Shown piece after piece: positions 7,611 to 17,173 of a stretch of 21,387 bases of DNA. The position numbers and the translations under genes are program-made. The notes under the pieces are model-generated. The model saw only the letters and a program-made list of their open reading frames with translations, was not told the DNA's origin and ran no database searches. Positions within the stretch are counted from its first letter, which is position 1. Each line of letters starts with the position of its first letter. This stretch comes from Alphaproteobacteria bacterium. Its GTDB lineage: Bacteria > Pseudomonadota > Alphaproteobacteria > Geminicoccales > Geminicoccaceae. The stretch spans positions 1 to 21,387 of the forward strand of contig JALSGW010000155.1 in assembly GCA_026982585.1 (NCBI GenBank). The letters are read 5' to 3'.

Positions 7611-10348
7611 TGGCCGAGCCTCTCGAGCAGTGCGGGGATGTGCACCTGGTCGGTCTTGTAGTTGCCGGTCAGCGCGTACATGACCAGGTTGACCCCGAAG
7701 CGCCGGGCCATCTCGCGCTGGCGCTCGCCCCCCGGCACGGTCGGGTAGAGGGGGGCGCCGAACTCGTCCACCGCCCAGGCCCCGGCCCAGTCATGGGCGC
7801 CGATGATCACCCGCGACACCCCGTCGTTGACCGTAGGCGGCGCCTCGTCGACCCACAGCAGCTGGCCCGTGAAACGTCCCGGGAAGTCCTGGAGCAGGTA
7901 GAAGGATCGGGTCAGCACATGGTCCTCGGGCAGCGGACGCAAAGGCGGCAGGTCGAGCGCTCCGAACAGCTCCCGCAGCCTGCGCTGGCCCGGACCGAGG
8001 CCGTTCTGTCCGGGCAACAGCCGGGCCGCGTCGCCGGTATCGAAGAGGATCAGCCCGCCGCCCTCGAGATAGGCCTGGACCCGGGCGAGCGTGCCCTCCG
8101 GCAGATCGGGATGGTCGGGCGGCACCGGCCAGTAGAGGAGCGGGAAGAGGGCGAGCTCGTCCCGCCAGGGTTCCACCGCCACCGGCTCGGCCGGCTCCAC
8201 CGAGGTGCGGCGGGCCAGCACCAGGCCGAGCCCCTTAAGCCCGGCCTCGCTCTTGGCATCCACCTCGGGGATGCCGGTGCGCACATAGGCGAGACGGGTC
8301 TCGGCGGCGAGGCGCGCGAGGGAGTCCACATCCACCATATCGCTTGCCGCCACAAGCGGGCGGGCGGCCACCAGGAGGGGCAACAGCGCCGTCGCCCCGG
8401 CCCACCGCCAGGTCTGCGGCAAGAGCCCGCGCAGCCAGAGCGCGAGGGCGAGATCCAGGAGCACGAGCAACAGGGCGGCGAACAGCAAGGCGGGCCAGAG
8501 CGGCACCTCTCCCGCCGCCAGATAGGGACGCGTGGCGAGCGGGGCGGGCGGTTCGGGAGCCGGGCGCAGGTCCTTGACCCGTCGCTGCAGGTTCAAGGCG
8601 GCCGCCGGCGCCTCGCCGCGCGCCTCGGCCGACACCCACAGGCCGGGCCGCAGCAACGGCCCGGGCGGATCGTTGCGGAACCGTTCCGCCGGCACCGTGA
8701 GCAGCTCGCCCGGCGGCGGCTGGAGCCGGCCGAACCCGTCCAGCACCGCACGCGGCCGGAGCAGTCCCTGCACCTCGCCGCCCACGCCCGGCGCCAGCTC
8801 CAGGGTGCGCCGCAGCAGGTCCAAAAACAGGCGCGACAGCGCCAGGCTCGACCAGCTCGGATCGGCGGTGGTGTGGACCAGGATCAACCAGCCCCGCCCC
8901 AGCTTGCGGCCGGTGATGATCGGGGTGCCGTCCTCGAGCCGGGCGAGGGTGGCGGCGTCGAGCTCCGGGCCCGGCTCGGCGAGCAGCTGGCGGCGGACCT
9001 TCACCTCCGGATCGGGGGCGAGGCCGGCGAAGGGACCGTCCTCCGGGAAGGGGGCCAATCCCAGCGGCCGGCTCCAGGAGAGGGCGCCACCCAGCATGCG
9101 ATCGCCCCGGCGCAGCGCCACCGGCAACAGACCGTCGCCGCCGGCCGCGAGCTTGGGACCGGCGAAACGCATCACCACCCCGCCCGCCCGGATCCACGCC
9201 CGCAGCCGCTCCACCTGGTCGTCGGGCAGACGCCCGAGGTCGGCCAGCACGAGCAGCGAGGATGGGCTCTGCAACAGCTCGTCCAGACGCCCGGCGCGCA
9301 CTTCGGCATAGGGCTCGAGGGCCCGACGCAGATAATAGACTTCGGAGAGCAGGGGGCGGCTCTCCGCCTCCTCGAGCGCCCCGACGATGCCCACCACCCG
9401 CCGCCGCCAGCGCTCGTCGAACAACACCACCGCAGCGGCGCTCTCCTCGCCGGCCACCACCACGCGGGCGACGCGATTCACCAGGTCGAGCGGGAGCTCG
9501 ACCCGGATTTCGGCGCGGCGTGCGCCGTCGGCGAGCACCGCCTGCGCCCGCGCGAGCACCTCCTCCCCCTCGCCGAGCAGCAGCAGATCGCGCGCTTCCT
9601 CCGCACCGGGGACGGCCCGCAGCAGCGCGAGCCGGAGACCCTCGGGCGCGCGCTCCGGGGGCAGCAGCAGCAGCGGCCGCTCTTGCGGCCCGGTGAACAT
9701 CACCGTCTCCCCGCGCCGCAACAGGGCCTCTGCGAACGCCCGAAAGCCGCGGGCGGACTCCTCGTCCTCGACCACCGGCGCCGCCAGCCAGAACACTTGG
9801 GCCCGCGGGGGGCCTTGCGCCTCCAGCACGGCGGCCGCTTCGGCGTAAGCGCTCGGCCACGGCTTGGGGGCGAGCCCGGCGAGGATGTCCGACGCCTCCG
9901 CCGGATCCACCGCCTCGAGGCGGATTCCCGCGACCTCGGGTGCGGTGCGGAGCAGCCACACCTGTGCTCCGGCCCGCGCCGCCTGGTCGAACAGCAGTTC
10001 GAGGGTCGTCTCCCGCGCCCGCCAGCCGGGTGCCGCCGACCAGCCGTCGTCGAGGGCGATCACCACGTCCCTTCCCTCCACCAGCTGTTCGCGCGGGTGG
10101 AGCACCGGCTGGGCCAGCGCCAGGATGAGCAGCAGCGCGATGGCGATCCGCAGCAGCAGCAGCCACCAGGGCGTGCGGGCGGGGGTGCGCTCGGAGGTCG
10201 AGAGGGCGAACAGCAGGAAGATCGGCGGGAATCTCAACAGGCGCGGTGCGGGAGGGGTCGCCCTCAGCAGCCACCAGATCAGCGGCAGGGAGGCGAGTGC
10301 GAGGAGCAGCCAGGGCTGGAGGAAGGCGAGCGGACCCAAGACCAGCAC
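7607..10348 (-). CDS. BatA-like N-terminal / DUF4159 membrane protein
   Basis: The 913-residue product opens with a BatA (aerotolerance regulator) type N-terminus: helix at about 8-28, the RLLRFPPIFLL stretch, then a second helix at about 61-80. A vWA-like region begins DVVIALDDGWS near 94-104 but lacks a full MIDAS. A second alpha/beta domain follows (about 310-500), then one or two helices (about 620-670). A C-terminal DUF4159 domain (about 690-905) contains RLAYVRTGIPEVDAKS, FPLLYWPVPP and GGGLILFDTGDA. Like its downstream neighbour it has no cysteine. Translation starts at GTG 10348 after GAGGTGA, 3 nt past the DUF58 stop. DUF4159 proteins are consistently encoded with MoxR and DUF58; a role in envelope maturation or stress tolerance is inferred from that association. 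Confidence 0.87.
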   Translation of the reverse strand: MLVLGPLAFLQPWLLLALASLPLIWWLLRATPPAPRLLRFPPIFLLFALSTSERTPARTPWWLLLLRIAIALLLILALAQPVLHPREQLVEGRDVVIALDDGWSAAPGWRARETTLELLFDQAARAGAQVWLLRTAPEVAGIRLEAVDPAEASDILAGLAPKPWPSAYAEAAAVLEAQGPPRAQVFWLAAPVVEDEESARGFRAFAEALLRRGETVMFTGPQERPLLLLPPERAPEGLRLALLRAVPGAEEARDLLLLGEGEEVLARAQAVLADGARRAEIRVELPLDLVNRVARVVVAGEESAAAVVLFDERWRRRVVGIVGALEEAESRPLLSEVYYLRRALEPYAEVRAGRLDELLQSPSSLLVLADLGRLPDDQVERLRAWIRAGGVVMRFAGPKLAAGGDGLLPVALRRGDRMLGGALSWSRPLGLAPFPEDGPFAGLAPDPEVKVRRQLLAEPGPELDAATLARLEDGTPIITGRKLGRGWLILVHTTADPSWSSLALSRLFLDLLRRTLELAPGVGGEVQGLLRPRAVLDGFGRLQPPPGELLTVPAERFRNDPPGPLLRPGLWVSAEARGEAPAAALNLQRRVKDLRPAPEPPAPLATRPYLAAGEVPLWPALLFAALLLVLLDLALALWLRGLLPQTWRWAGATALLPLLVAARPLVAASDMVDVDSLARLAAETRLAYVRTGIPEVDAKSEAGLKGLGLVLARRTSVEPAEPVAVEPWRDELALFPLLYWPVPPDHPDLPEGTLARVQAYLEGGGLILFDTGDAARLLPGQNGLGPGQRRLRELFGALDLPPLRPLPEDHVLTRSFYLLQDFPGRFTGQLLWVDEAPPTVNDGVSRVIIGAHDWAGAWAVDEFGAPLYPTVPGGERQREMARRFGVNLVMYALTGNYKTDQVHIPALLERLGQ

Positions 10349-10351
10349 GGC

Positions 10352-11252
10352 TCACCTCGCGCGCGCGGAGGGGGCGAGCATCTCGTACAGGCCCAACAGG
10401 CCGGCGGCGCCGCTGCGGTCGGTGCGGTGGACCGCAAACCGCCAGCCGCGCCGCTGGCAGAGGTCCCGCAGCGCCCCCCGGTGGGCCTCGAACAGGCGGC
10501 GGTAGTCCTGCCGGATGGCCTCCACCTGGCCGATCAGCCGGCGCCCCTCCGCCTCCGGCCCCTCGAACAGCACGCGGCCGCCCACGGCCAGTTCCTCCTC
10601 CATGGGATCGACGATCTGCAGCAGCGCGGCGCTCCGCCCGCCGCCGTCGAAGGCCCTGAGACGGGCCTGCCAGCTCGCAAGCGGGGCGTAGAAGTCCGAC
10701 AGCAGGACGAGCCGGGCGAAGCCCGGAAGCGGCTCCGCCGGCGGCAGGCTTTGGCCCTGGTCGAGCGCCCGCTCGAGTCCCTCGAAGAGGCGCTCGAGGC
10801 CGAACCGCCCGCCTGCCGGCGGGTGGCCGGATCCGAGCAGAGCCACCCGTTCGCCCGCCCGCACCAGCAAGGCCGCCAGCGCCAACGCCAGCAACAGCGC
10901 CCGCTCCTGCTTGCCCTCCCGGGACGCTTGGGAGCGAAAGCGCATGGAGGCGGAGGTGTCGCACCACAGCCAGACGCTTTCCGCCGCCTCCCACTCCTGT
11001 TCGCGCACGAAATAGGTCTGATCGGCGCGGGCCGACTGGCGCCAGTCGATGCCGCGGGCGTCGTCGCCCGGCTGATAGGTGCGGAACTGCCAGAAGGTCT
11101 CGCCGATGCCGGTGCGCCGGCGCCCGTGCACCCCCTGGGCCACGGTGGCGGCCACCCGCTCCGCCTCCACGAGCAGGCCCGGCAGCCGCTCCGCCAGCCC
11201 CTCGGCGCGGGATCTGAGCCCCCGCAGGCCGTCCCGTGCGCGGCCCAGGCGT

Positions 11253-11263
<11 letters not shown>
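10352..11263 (-). CDS. DUF58 domain protein (MoxR-associated, MIDAS motif)
   Basis: This 303-residue cytoplasmic protein carries the DUF58 signature: GETFWQFRTYQPGDDAR then GIDWRQSARADQ (about 54-83). A vWA-type fold follows whose MIDAS reads DTSAS (102-106), so metal binding looks intact. Unlike many DUF58 proteins there is no membrane anchor. The product is expected to work with the MoxR ATPase encoded just upstream. I chose the ATG at 11263, which overlaps the moxR end by 11 bases; the longer frame to 11311 would run deeper into moxR. No strong SD precedes the start, which fits translational coupling. Confidence 0.88.
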
Positions 11264-12290
<1,027 letters not shown>

Positions 12291-12306
12291 AGTTAGAGGG
12301 CGGAGG
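12291..12306. other. 16-nt divergent spacer between moxR and DUF1285 gene
   Basis: With the first ATG of each gene as start, only 16 bases separate the divergent coding regions. A promoter pair cannot fit here, so promoters must lie inside the opposing gene, or the starts must be moved inward: GTG 12239 for moxR and GTG 12328 for DUF1285 would give about 88 nt. Confidence 0.5.
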
Positions 12307-12921
12307 ATGCGGCGGGAAGGTGAAACCGTGCGCATCCGGGTCAAGTCGAAGCGAGGGCGACCTCCCGTGCGCCGAAAACCGTTCGACGTCGAAGCGGTGC
12401 TGCGCGAACTCGCGGAGGGAGCCGCGGAGCACTGCGGCGACATGGCCATGCGCATCGCCCGCGACGGCACCTGGTATTATCGCGGCACCCCGATCCGGCG
12501 GCCCGAGCTCGTGCGCCTGTTCGCCACCGCCCTCTACCGGGCGCCGGACGGGCGGCACTGGCTGCTCACCCCCTTCGAGCGCATCCCGGTGGAGGTCGAG
12601 GACACCCCCGACGAGGCGGTGGCGCTCGAGCGTCTCGGATCGGGCCGCGACCAGCGGCTCTTGTTCCGCACCCGGCTCGGGGCGGAGCCGGTGCTCGGCA
12701 GGGACGCCGACTGGCGGCTGGTGCGGCGGGGCGCGGCGCTGGTGCCGCATCTTTTGCTGCCGCGCGGGCTGGAGGCGCGGGTGGCGCGCAGCGTCTATTA
12801 CCAGCTCGCCGACCTCGCCACCACCGATGGTGCGGGCGCCGAGACGGTGCTCGGGGTGTGGAGCGCGGGCCGCTTTTTCCCGCTGGAGGAGAGCGAGGCG
12901 AAGGGGGCGGACGGTGGATAG
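12307..12921 (+). CDS. DUF1285 domain protein
   Basis: This roughly 204-residue soluble protein of unknown function belongs to the DUF1285 family, common in Proteobacteria. The family core is visible: CGDMAMRIARDGTWYYRG then TPIRRPELVRLFATALYR, HWLLTPFERIPVEVEDTP, and a C-terminal beta-rich half ending in a VWSAGRFFPL segment. A possible SD (GAGGG, 12296-12300) serves the ATG at 12307. An in-frame GTG at 12328, preceded by GGGAAGG with 7-nt spacing, is an equally good start and would remove seven residues. The gene is first in a rightward run with the CoA pyrophosphatase, DUF6111 and CCA-adding enzyme genes. It overlaps the next gene by eight bases. That neighbourhood is common in Alphaproteobacteria but does not define its role. 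Confidence 0.85.
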   Translation: MRREGETVRIRVKSKRGRPPVRRKPFDVEAVLRELAEGAAEHCGDMAMRIARDGTWYYRGTPIRRPELVRLFATALYRAPDGRHWLLTPFERIPVEVEDTPDEAVALERLGSGRDQRLLFRTRLGAEPVLGRDADWRLVRRGAALVPHLLLPRGLEARVARSVYYQLADLATTDGAGAETVLGVWSAGRFFPLEESEAKGADGG

Positions 12922-13486
12922 GAGCTGGCTCACCCGCAGGCTCAAGCCGCTCGCCTCCGGTTCAAACGCGACGGCGGAGAGCAGTGGTCTGGTGGAAGCG
13001 GCGGTGTTGGTGCCGGTGGTGGAGCGGGCCGCGGGGCCGGCGCTGCTGCTCACCAAGCGCGCCCCGGATCTCAAGGACCATGCTGGCCAGGTGTGCTTTC
13101 CCGGCGGCCGCATCGAGCCCGAGGATCCCGATCCCGCCGCCACCGCCCTGCGCGAGGCCCGGGAGGAGGTGGGCCTCGCCCCCGAACAGGTGGCCCTGCT
13201 CGGCCGCCTGCCCTGCTGCCGCACCGGCACCGGCTTCCGCATCCATCCGGTGGTGGGCTGGGTGGATCGGGAACCCCTGCTGTGCCCCGATCCGAAGGAG
13301 GTGGAGGAGATTTTCTTCCTTCCGCTGCACCAGGCGCTCGATCCCCGGCGCTACCGCTGGGAGTGTCTCGGCGAAGGGGCGGCGCGAAGGCGCTTTCCGG
13401 TGCTGCCCCATCCCCGCCATCGCATCTGGGGGGCGACCGCACGCATCCTGTTCGACCTCGCCCGCATCCTCGACGGGAGGGGATGA
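12914..13486 (+). CDS. CoA pyrophosphatase (Nudix hydrolase, NudL type)
   Basis: The 190-residue enzyme is expected to hydrolyse CoA and acyl-CoA derivatives to phosphopantetheine and 3',5'-ADP. The CoA-specific motif upstream of the Nudix box is clear: LLTKRAPDLKDHAGQVCFP then GG (45-65), matching the LLTxR...G...FPGG pattern. The Nudix box itself reads GGRIEPEDPDP with AALREAREEVGL-like spacing (the sequence is ATALREAREEVGL, about 77-88), including the metal-binding EE pair. I chose GTG 12914, which overlaps the DUF1285 stop and follows a G-rich SD (AAGGGGGCGG). Length fits family members of 190-210 residues. Its stop shares bases with the DUF6111 start (ATGATG), implying coupling. Confidence 0.9.
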   Translation: MDRSWLTRRLKPLASGSNATAESSGLVEAAVLVPVVERAAGPALLLTKRAPDLKDHAGQVCFPGGRIEPEDPDPAATALREAREEVGLAPEQVALLGRLPCCRTGTGFRIHPVVGWVDREPLLCPDPKEVEEIFFLPLHQALDPRRYRWECLGEGAARRRFPVLPHPRHRIWGATARILFDLARILDGRG

Positions 13487-13779
13487 TGGCGCGCATCCTG
13501 CTCCAGGTGGTGCTGCCCTTCCTGTTGCCGTTTCTGGCCTTCTTCCTGTGGCGGCTGTTGGTGGCGCGCGGACAGCGTTTCCTCGACAACACGCCATGGT
13601 ATGCCCTGGCCGCGACGGGCCTGGCGCTGGTCTCGGTGAGCCTGGTGGTGCTGGCGCTGATCGGCGGCGATCCCCCGGGACGCTATCTGCCGGCAAGGCT
13701 CGAGGGCGATCGCATCGTCCCGGGCACCGTGGTGCCGGCTGGCGACACCGGCCTTGGGGGAGAGGATCGTGGACCCTGA
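13486..13779 (+). CDS. small membrane protein, DUF6111-like
   Basis: This 97-residue protein has two predicted membrane helices: about 2-22 (ILLQVVLPFLLPFLAFFLW) and about 40-60 (YALAATGLALVSVSLVVLAL). A short soluble tail contains PPGRYLPARLEGDRIVPG. The size, the helix pair and the PGRYxPA...G.I.PG tail between a CoA pyrophosphatase and a CCA-adding enzyme match my recollection of the DUF6111 family of Alphaproteobacteria. Function is unknown. GGAGG (13476-13480) gives 5-nt spacing to the ATG at 13486 and only 2 nt to an in-frame ATG at 13483, so I chose the former. The 3' end overlaps the CCA gene by 11 bases. Confidence 0.8.
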   Translation: MARILLQVVLPFLLPFLAFFLWRLLVARGQRFLDNTPWYALAATGLALVSVSLVVLALIGGDPPGRYLPARLEGDRIVPGTVVPAGDTGLGGEDRGP

Positions 13780-15016
13780 GCGGCCGCTTGCCGGCGCGCC
13801 CTGGCTGAAGGCGGCCGAGAGCCGCCGGGTGCTGGCGGCGATCACCGCGGAGGGAGCGCCGGCCCGGTTCGTGGGCGGGTGTGTCCGGGACACGCTTCTC
13901 GATCCCGAGCACGATCCGGCGGATCTCGATCTCGCCACCGCCGAACCGCCAGAGCAGGTGCTCGCGCTCCTGGAGCGGGCCGGCATCCGCGCCCTTCCGA
14001 CCGGTCTCGCCCACGGCACGGTGACCGCCCTCGTGGGGGAGCGGCGGTTCGAGATCACCACCCTGAGACGCGACGTGGAGACCTTCGGCCGCCACGCCCG
14101 GGTGCGGTTCACCGACGACTTCACGGAGGATGCGGCGCGCCGGGATCTCACCATCAACGCCATGAGCTGCGATCTGGAAGGGCGTCTGTTCGATCCCTTC
14201 GGCGGCCGGGAGGACCTGTTTCGAGGCCGGATCCGCTTCGTGGGGCGGGCCCGCGAGCGCATCCGCGAGGACTATCTCCGCATCCTCCGCTTCTTCCGCT
14301 TCTACGCCCGCTACGGACGGCCGCCGCCGGATGCGGAGGCGCTCACGGCCTGCGCCGAGGAACGGGCCGGCCTGCGGCGCCTGTCCGGCGAGCGCATCCG
14401 GCAGGAGTTGGAACGGCTGCTGGTGGCACCGGGGGCGGTGGAGGCCCTGCGGCTCATGATCGCCACCGGCTGCTGGGCGGAGCTGCTGCCGTCCCCCGAC
14501 CTTTCCGCCCTGGAGCGGCTTCTGCTCGTGTGTCCCGATGGCGACTGGCTGCTGCGCCTCGCCTGTCTGCTGCGCGACGGCTGTGGGCATGGGCGGGCGG
14601 AGGAGGCCGCCTTGCGGCTTCGGCTGTCGCGCCGGGAGCGGGAGCGGCTTCGCGATCTGCTCTCGGCCGAGCTTCCCCGCCCGGGCGCTGCGCGCGAGTG
14701 GGCGCAGCTCGCCTACCGGGTGGGTCCGGAGCGGGCCCGGGACCGGTTGTGCCTGGCCGCCGCCAAGGGCCTCCTGCCGGCCGCGGCGTGTGCGGAGGCC
14801 CGCGCCTTTCTCGCCGCCTTCGCGCCGCCCCGCTTTCCCCTGCGCGGGCGCGATCTGGTGGCGGCGGGGCTCGCTCCCGGGCCCGAGGTGGGGCGCTGGC
14901 TGCGGCGGCTCGAACGGTGGTGGGTGGAGCGGGACTTCGCCCCGGACAAGGCGCAGCTGCTCGCCGAATGGCGGCGCCTTCAGGAACGTTCCAGGGGTGC
15001 TGCGGCGGAGGATTGA
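13769..15016 (+). CDS. cca: CCA tRNA nucleotidyltransferase
   Basis: The 415-residue enzyme adds or repairs the 3'-CCA end of tRNAs using CTP and ATP. Class II nucleotidyltransferase motifs are present: RFVGGCVRD (33-41), the catalytic acidic pair in ADLDLAT (D52, D54), RRDLTINAM (124-132) for ribose and base recognition, and the REDYLRILRFFRFYARYG helix for the neck domain. The C-terminal part (about 200-415) is helical and long, as in alphaproteobacterial enzymes. Poly(A) polymerase is a possible alternative within the superfamily, but size and context favour the CCA enzyme. I chose GTG 13769, with GGGAG 6 nt upstream; a TTG at 13754 is also in frame. The last 37 bases overlap the convergent EamA gene. 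Confidence 0.92.
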   Translation: MDPERPLAGAPWLKAAESRRVLAAITAEGAPARFVGGCVRDTLLDPEHDPADLDLATAEPPEQVLALLERAGIRALPTGLAHGTVTALVGERRFEITTLRRDVETFGRHARVRFTDDFTEDAARRDLTINAMSCDLEGRLFDPFGGREDLFRGRIRFVGRARERIREDYLRILRFFRFYARYGRPPPDAEALTACAEERAGLRRLSGERIRQELERLLVAPGAVEALRLMIATGCWAELLPSPDLSALERLLLVCPDGDWLLRLACLLRDGCGHGRAEEAALRLRLSRRERERLRDLLSAELPRPGAAREWAQLAYRVGPERARDRLCLAAAKGLLPAAACAEARAFLAAFAPPRFPLRGRDLVAAGLAPGPEVGRWLRRLERWWVERDFAPDKAQLLAEWRRLQERSRGAAAED

Positions 15017-15981
15017 GGGCCGGCCGCAGAAGGGGGCGCCGCGGCGTGGTCCTGGAGCTCGAGCCTCTGGCTCTCCCGCTGGGCGAGCAGGGCGCCCACC
15101 AAAACCAGGGCGGCGCCGAGCCATTGCGCTGCCGGCACCGCCCCCAGGGTGAGGGCGCTCAGCAAGGCCGCATAGAGGGGCACGAGGTTGAGGTGGAAGG
15201 AGGCCGCGGTCACGCCGAGACGGCGCACCCCGCGCATCCAGAGGGCGACCGACAGCCCCACCGCCGCTCCGGCGAGCCACAGCAACAGACCCACCGAGGC
15301 CGGATCCCACCGCACCCGCAGCGTGTCGATGCCGGCGAGCGCGGCCAGACCCACGGCGAACACCAGCAGCGCCCCGCCGGCCGCGGTGGTGAGGGCGGCG
15401 GTGGCGAGGTCCGAGAGGCCCTGCAACCGCCGCATGGCGGCGCGCGAGTACCACACCCAGAGCATCATCGCGGCGAGCAACGCCAGCTCGCCGCCGAACA
15501 GGACCGGTCTGCGGCTCGGCCAGGCGGCCAGCGCGGCCAGCACACCGCCCGCCACCGCAAGGGCGATGCCGAACACCAGGGACGGGGACGGCCGCCAGCG
15601 CCGCTCGGCCAGGGCCACCGCGGCGGACAGCGCGGGCATGCAGGCGGTCACCACCGCCGCGGTCACCGGATCCGCCCGGCTCTGGCCGAACACCAGGAGC
15701 AAAGCCCCGAGCCCGATGCCGAGGCCGCCGATGCGCGCCACCTCCGGCCAGGGCGCGCGGCGCAGCTCGCCGCTTCCCTTGAACAGCCAGAGCAGCGCCA
15801 CCAGCACCAGGCCGGCGCCGGCGATGCGCACCGCGGCCAACGGCAGCGGATCCCAGTCGGCGAGCAGCACCTCGGTGACCGGAAAGGAGGTGGCCCAGAG
15901 AAAGGCGCTCAAAAAGGCGGCCACATGCCCGCGCACCAGCTCGCTGGCCATCCCACCCTCCAGGCCCGAGCCCGACGCCAT
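14980..15981 (-). CDS. EamA (DMT) family transporter
   Basis: This 333-residue inner-membrane protein has about ten hydrophobic helices arranged as two EamA repeats. The first begins HVAAFLSAFLWATSFPVTEV and the second begins near ELALLAAMMLWVWYSRAAM. Such proteins of the drug/metabolite transporter superfamily export amino acids or other metabolites; the substrate cannot be read from sequence. I chose the ATG at 15981 because GGAGGTG lies 6 nt upstream. An in-frame ATG at 16026 would add a hydrophilic, Arg-rich stretch without SD. The C-terminus (AAAPLERS) is encoded by DNA that is antisense to the end of the CCA gene. Confidence 0.88.
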   Translation of the reverse strand: MASGSGLEGGMASELVRGHVAAFLSAFLWATSFPVTEVLLADWDPLPLAAVRIAGAGLVLVALLWLFKGSGELRRAPWPEVARIGGLGIGLGALLLVFGQSRADPVTAAVVTACMPALSAAVALAERRWRPSPSLVFGIALAVAGGVLAALAAWPSRRPVLFGGELALLAAMMLWVWYSRAAMRRLQGLSDLATAALTTAAGGALLVFAVGLAALAGIDTLRVRWDPASVGLLLWLAGAAVGLSVALWMRGVRRLGVTAASFHLNLVPLYAALLSALTLGAVPAAQWLGAALVLVGALLAQRESQRLELQDHAAAPPSAAGPQSSAAAPLERS

Positions 15982-16112
15982 GGCCACACCTCCACCTCGA
16001 TGAAGTGCACAAAACCGCCGCGTCAAGCGGCCGAAAGGCGCGCACGGCCGCGTGGACGCAGGCGTGCGGACGCGGTAGGGAATCGCCTGCGGAAAGGCGC
16101 GGGAGAGCGGCG
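15982..16112. promoter_or_regulatory. divergent control region between EamA gene and argC
   Basis: The 131-nt spacer separates two divergent starts. It contains an inverted repeat GCGGCCG (16027-16033) / CGGCCGC (16045-16051) and a 10-nt direct repeat GAAAGGCGCG at 16033-16042 and 16092-16101. A minus-strand TTGACG (16026-16021) resembles a -35 box for the EamA gene, but I see no good -10 element 16-18 nt from it. Promoters must lie here, but their exact positions cannot be fixed by eye. Confidence 0.35.
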
Positions 16113-17159
16113 GTGGGCGGAGAACCGATTCCGGTCGCGGTGCTCGGGGCGAGCGGATATACGGGCGCGGAGCTGGTGCGGCTGCTCGCGCGCCATCCGC
16201 GCTTCCGGCTGCAGGCCCTCACCGCCGAGCGCCATGCCGGCAAGCCGCTCGCGGCCGTCTTCCCCCATCTCGCACCTCTGCCGCTGCCGGCCCTTATCCG
16301 CCTCGAGGAGCTCGATACGGACGCGGTGGAAGCGGTGTTCTGCTGCCTGCCCCACGGCATGGTCCAGAAGGTGGCGGCATCGCTTCCCCGCCGGCTTGTG
16401 ATCGTCGATCTTTCCGCGGACTTCCGCTTGCGCGATCCCGCCCTCTATGCGCGCGTCTACGGCAAGCCCCATGAGGCTCCGCAGCTGCAGCGCGAAGCGG
16501 TCTACGGGCTTACCGAATGGTTCCGGGATCCGATCCGCCGCGCCCGGCTGATCGCCAACCCGGGCTGCTATCCGACCGCCGCCCTCCTGCCGCTGCTTCC
16601 TCTCGTAAAGGCCGGTCTCATCGATGCCGACCAGCTGCTCATCGACGCCAAATCCGGGGTGAGCGGAGCCGGCCGGGAGCCGCGGCTCGGCACCCTCTTC
16701 TGCGAGGTGCAGGAGGGGCTGCACGCCTACGGGGTGGGCCGCCACCGCCACGCGCCGGAGATCGACCAGCTGTTGAGCGAGGTTGCGGGCCGGACGGTGA
16801 CGGTGGTGTTCACGCCCCATCTCGTGCCCATGAGCCGGGGGATTCTCGCCACCCTCTACCTGCGGCCCAAAGAGGGGGCGAGCGCCCAGGACTTGCATCT
16901 GGAACTCGCCCGGTGCTACGCCGAGGAGCCGCTTGTGCGGGTGCTGCCCTTCGGAGAACTGCCGGCGACCCGCCAGGTGCGGGGCACCGCGCTGTGCCTG
17001 ATCGGGGTGGAGAGGAGTCAGCGTCCGGACTGGGCGGTGGTGGTGGCGGTGATCGACAATCTGCTCAAGGGCGCGTCGGCCCAGGCCCTGCAGAACATGA
17101 ACCTGCGCTTCGGCCTCCCGGAGACCCTGGGACTGGACGCTCTGGCGCTGGTGCCGTGA
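16113..17159 (+). CDS. argC: N-acetyl-gamma-glutamyl-phosphate reductase
   Basis: The 348-residue enzyme reduces N-acetyl-glutamyl-phosphate with NADPH, the third step of arginine synthesis. The N-terminal nucleotide-binding motif VAVLGASGYTGAELVRLL is followed by ADFRLRD. The catalytic cysteine lies in IANPGCYPTAALLPL. The substrate-binding GVSGAGR and the conserved His in GRHRHAPEI follow, and the C-terminus contains DNLLKGASAQALQNMNL. Length matches type-1 ArgC (about 345-350). I chose GTG 16113, preceded by GGGAG with about 7-nt spacing; the open frame back to 16005 adds Arg-rich residues unlike the family. The threonine ammonia-lyase gene follows after 14 nt, so the two are probably co-transcribed. 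Confidence 0.94.
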   Translation: MGGEPIPVAVLGASGYTGAELVRLLARHPRFRLQALTAERHAGKPLAAVFPHLAPLPLPALIRLEELDTDAVEAVFCCLPHGMVQKVAASLPRRLVIVDLSADFRLRDPALYARVYGKPHEAPQLQREAVYGLTEWFRDPIRRARLIANPGCYPTAALLPLLPLVKAGLIDADQLLIDAKSGVSGAGREPRLGTLFCEVQEGLHAYGVGRHRHAPEIDQLLSEVAGRTVTVVFTPHLVPMSRGILATLYLRPKEGASAQDLHLELARCYAEEPLVRVLPFGELPATRQVRGTALCLIGVERSQRPDWAVVVAVIDNLLKGASAQALQNMNLRFGLPETLGLDALALVP

Positions 17160-17173
17160 GGGGAGGGGCGGAG

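Noticed and set aside
12962..16360. Long open frame on the minus strand (about 1132 codons)
   Set aside because: It runs antisense to the CoA pyrophosphatase, DUF6111 and CCA genes and then through the EamA gene in another frame. Composition is that of a shadow frame.
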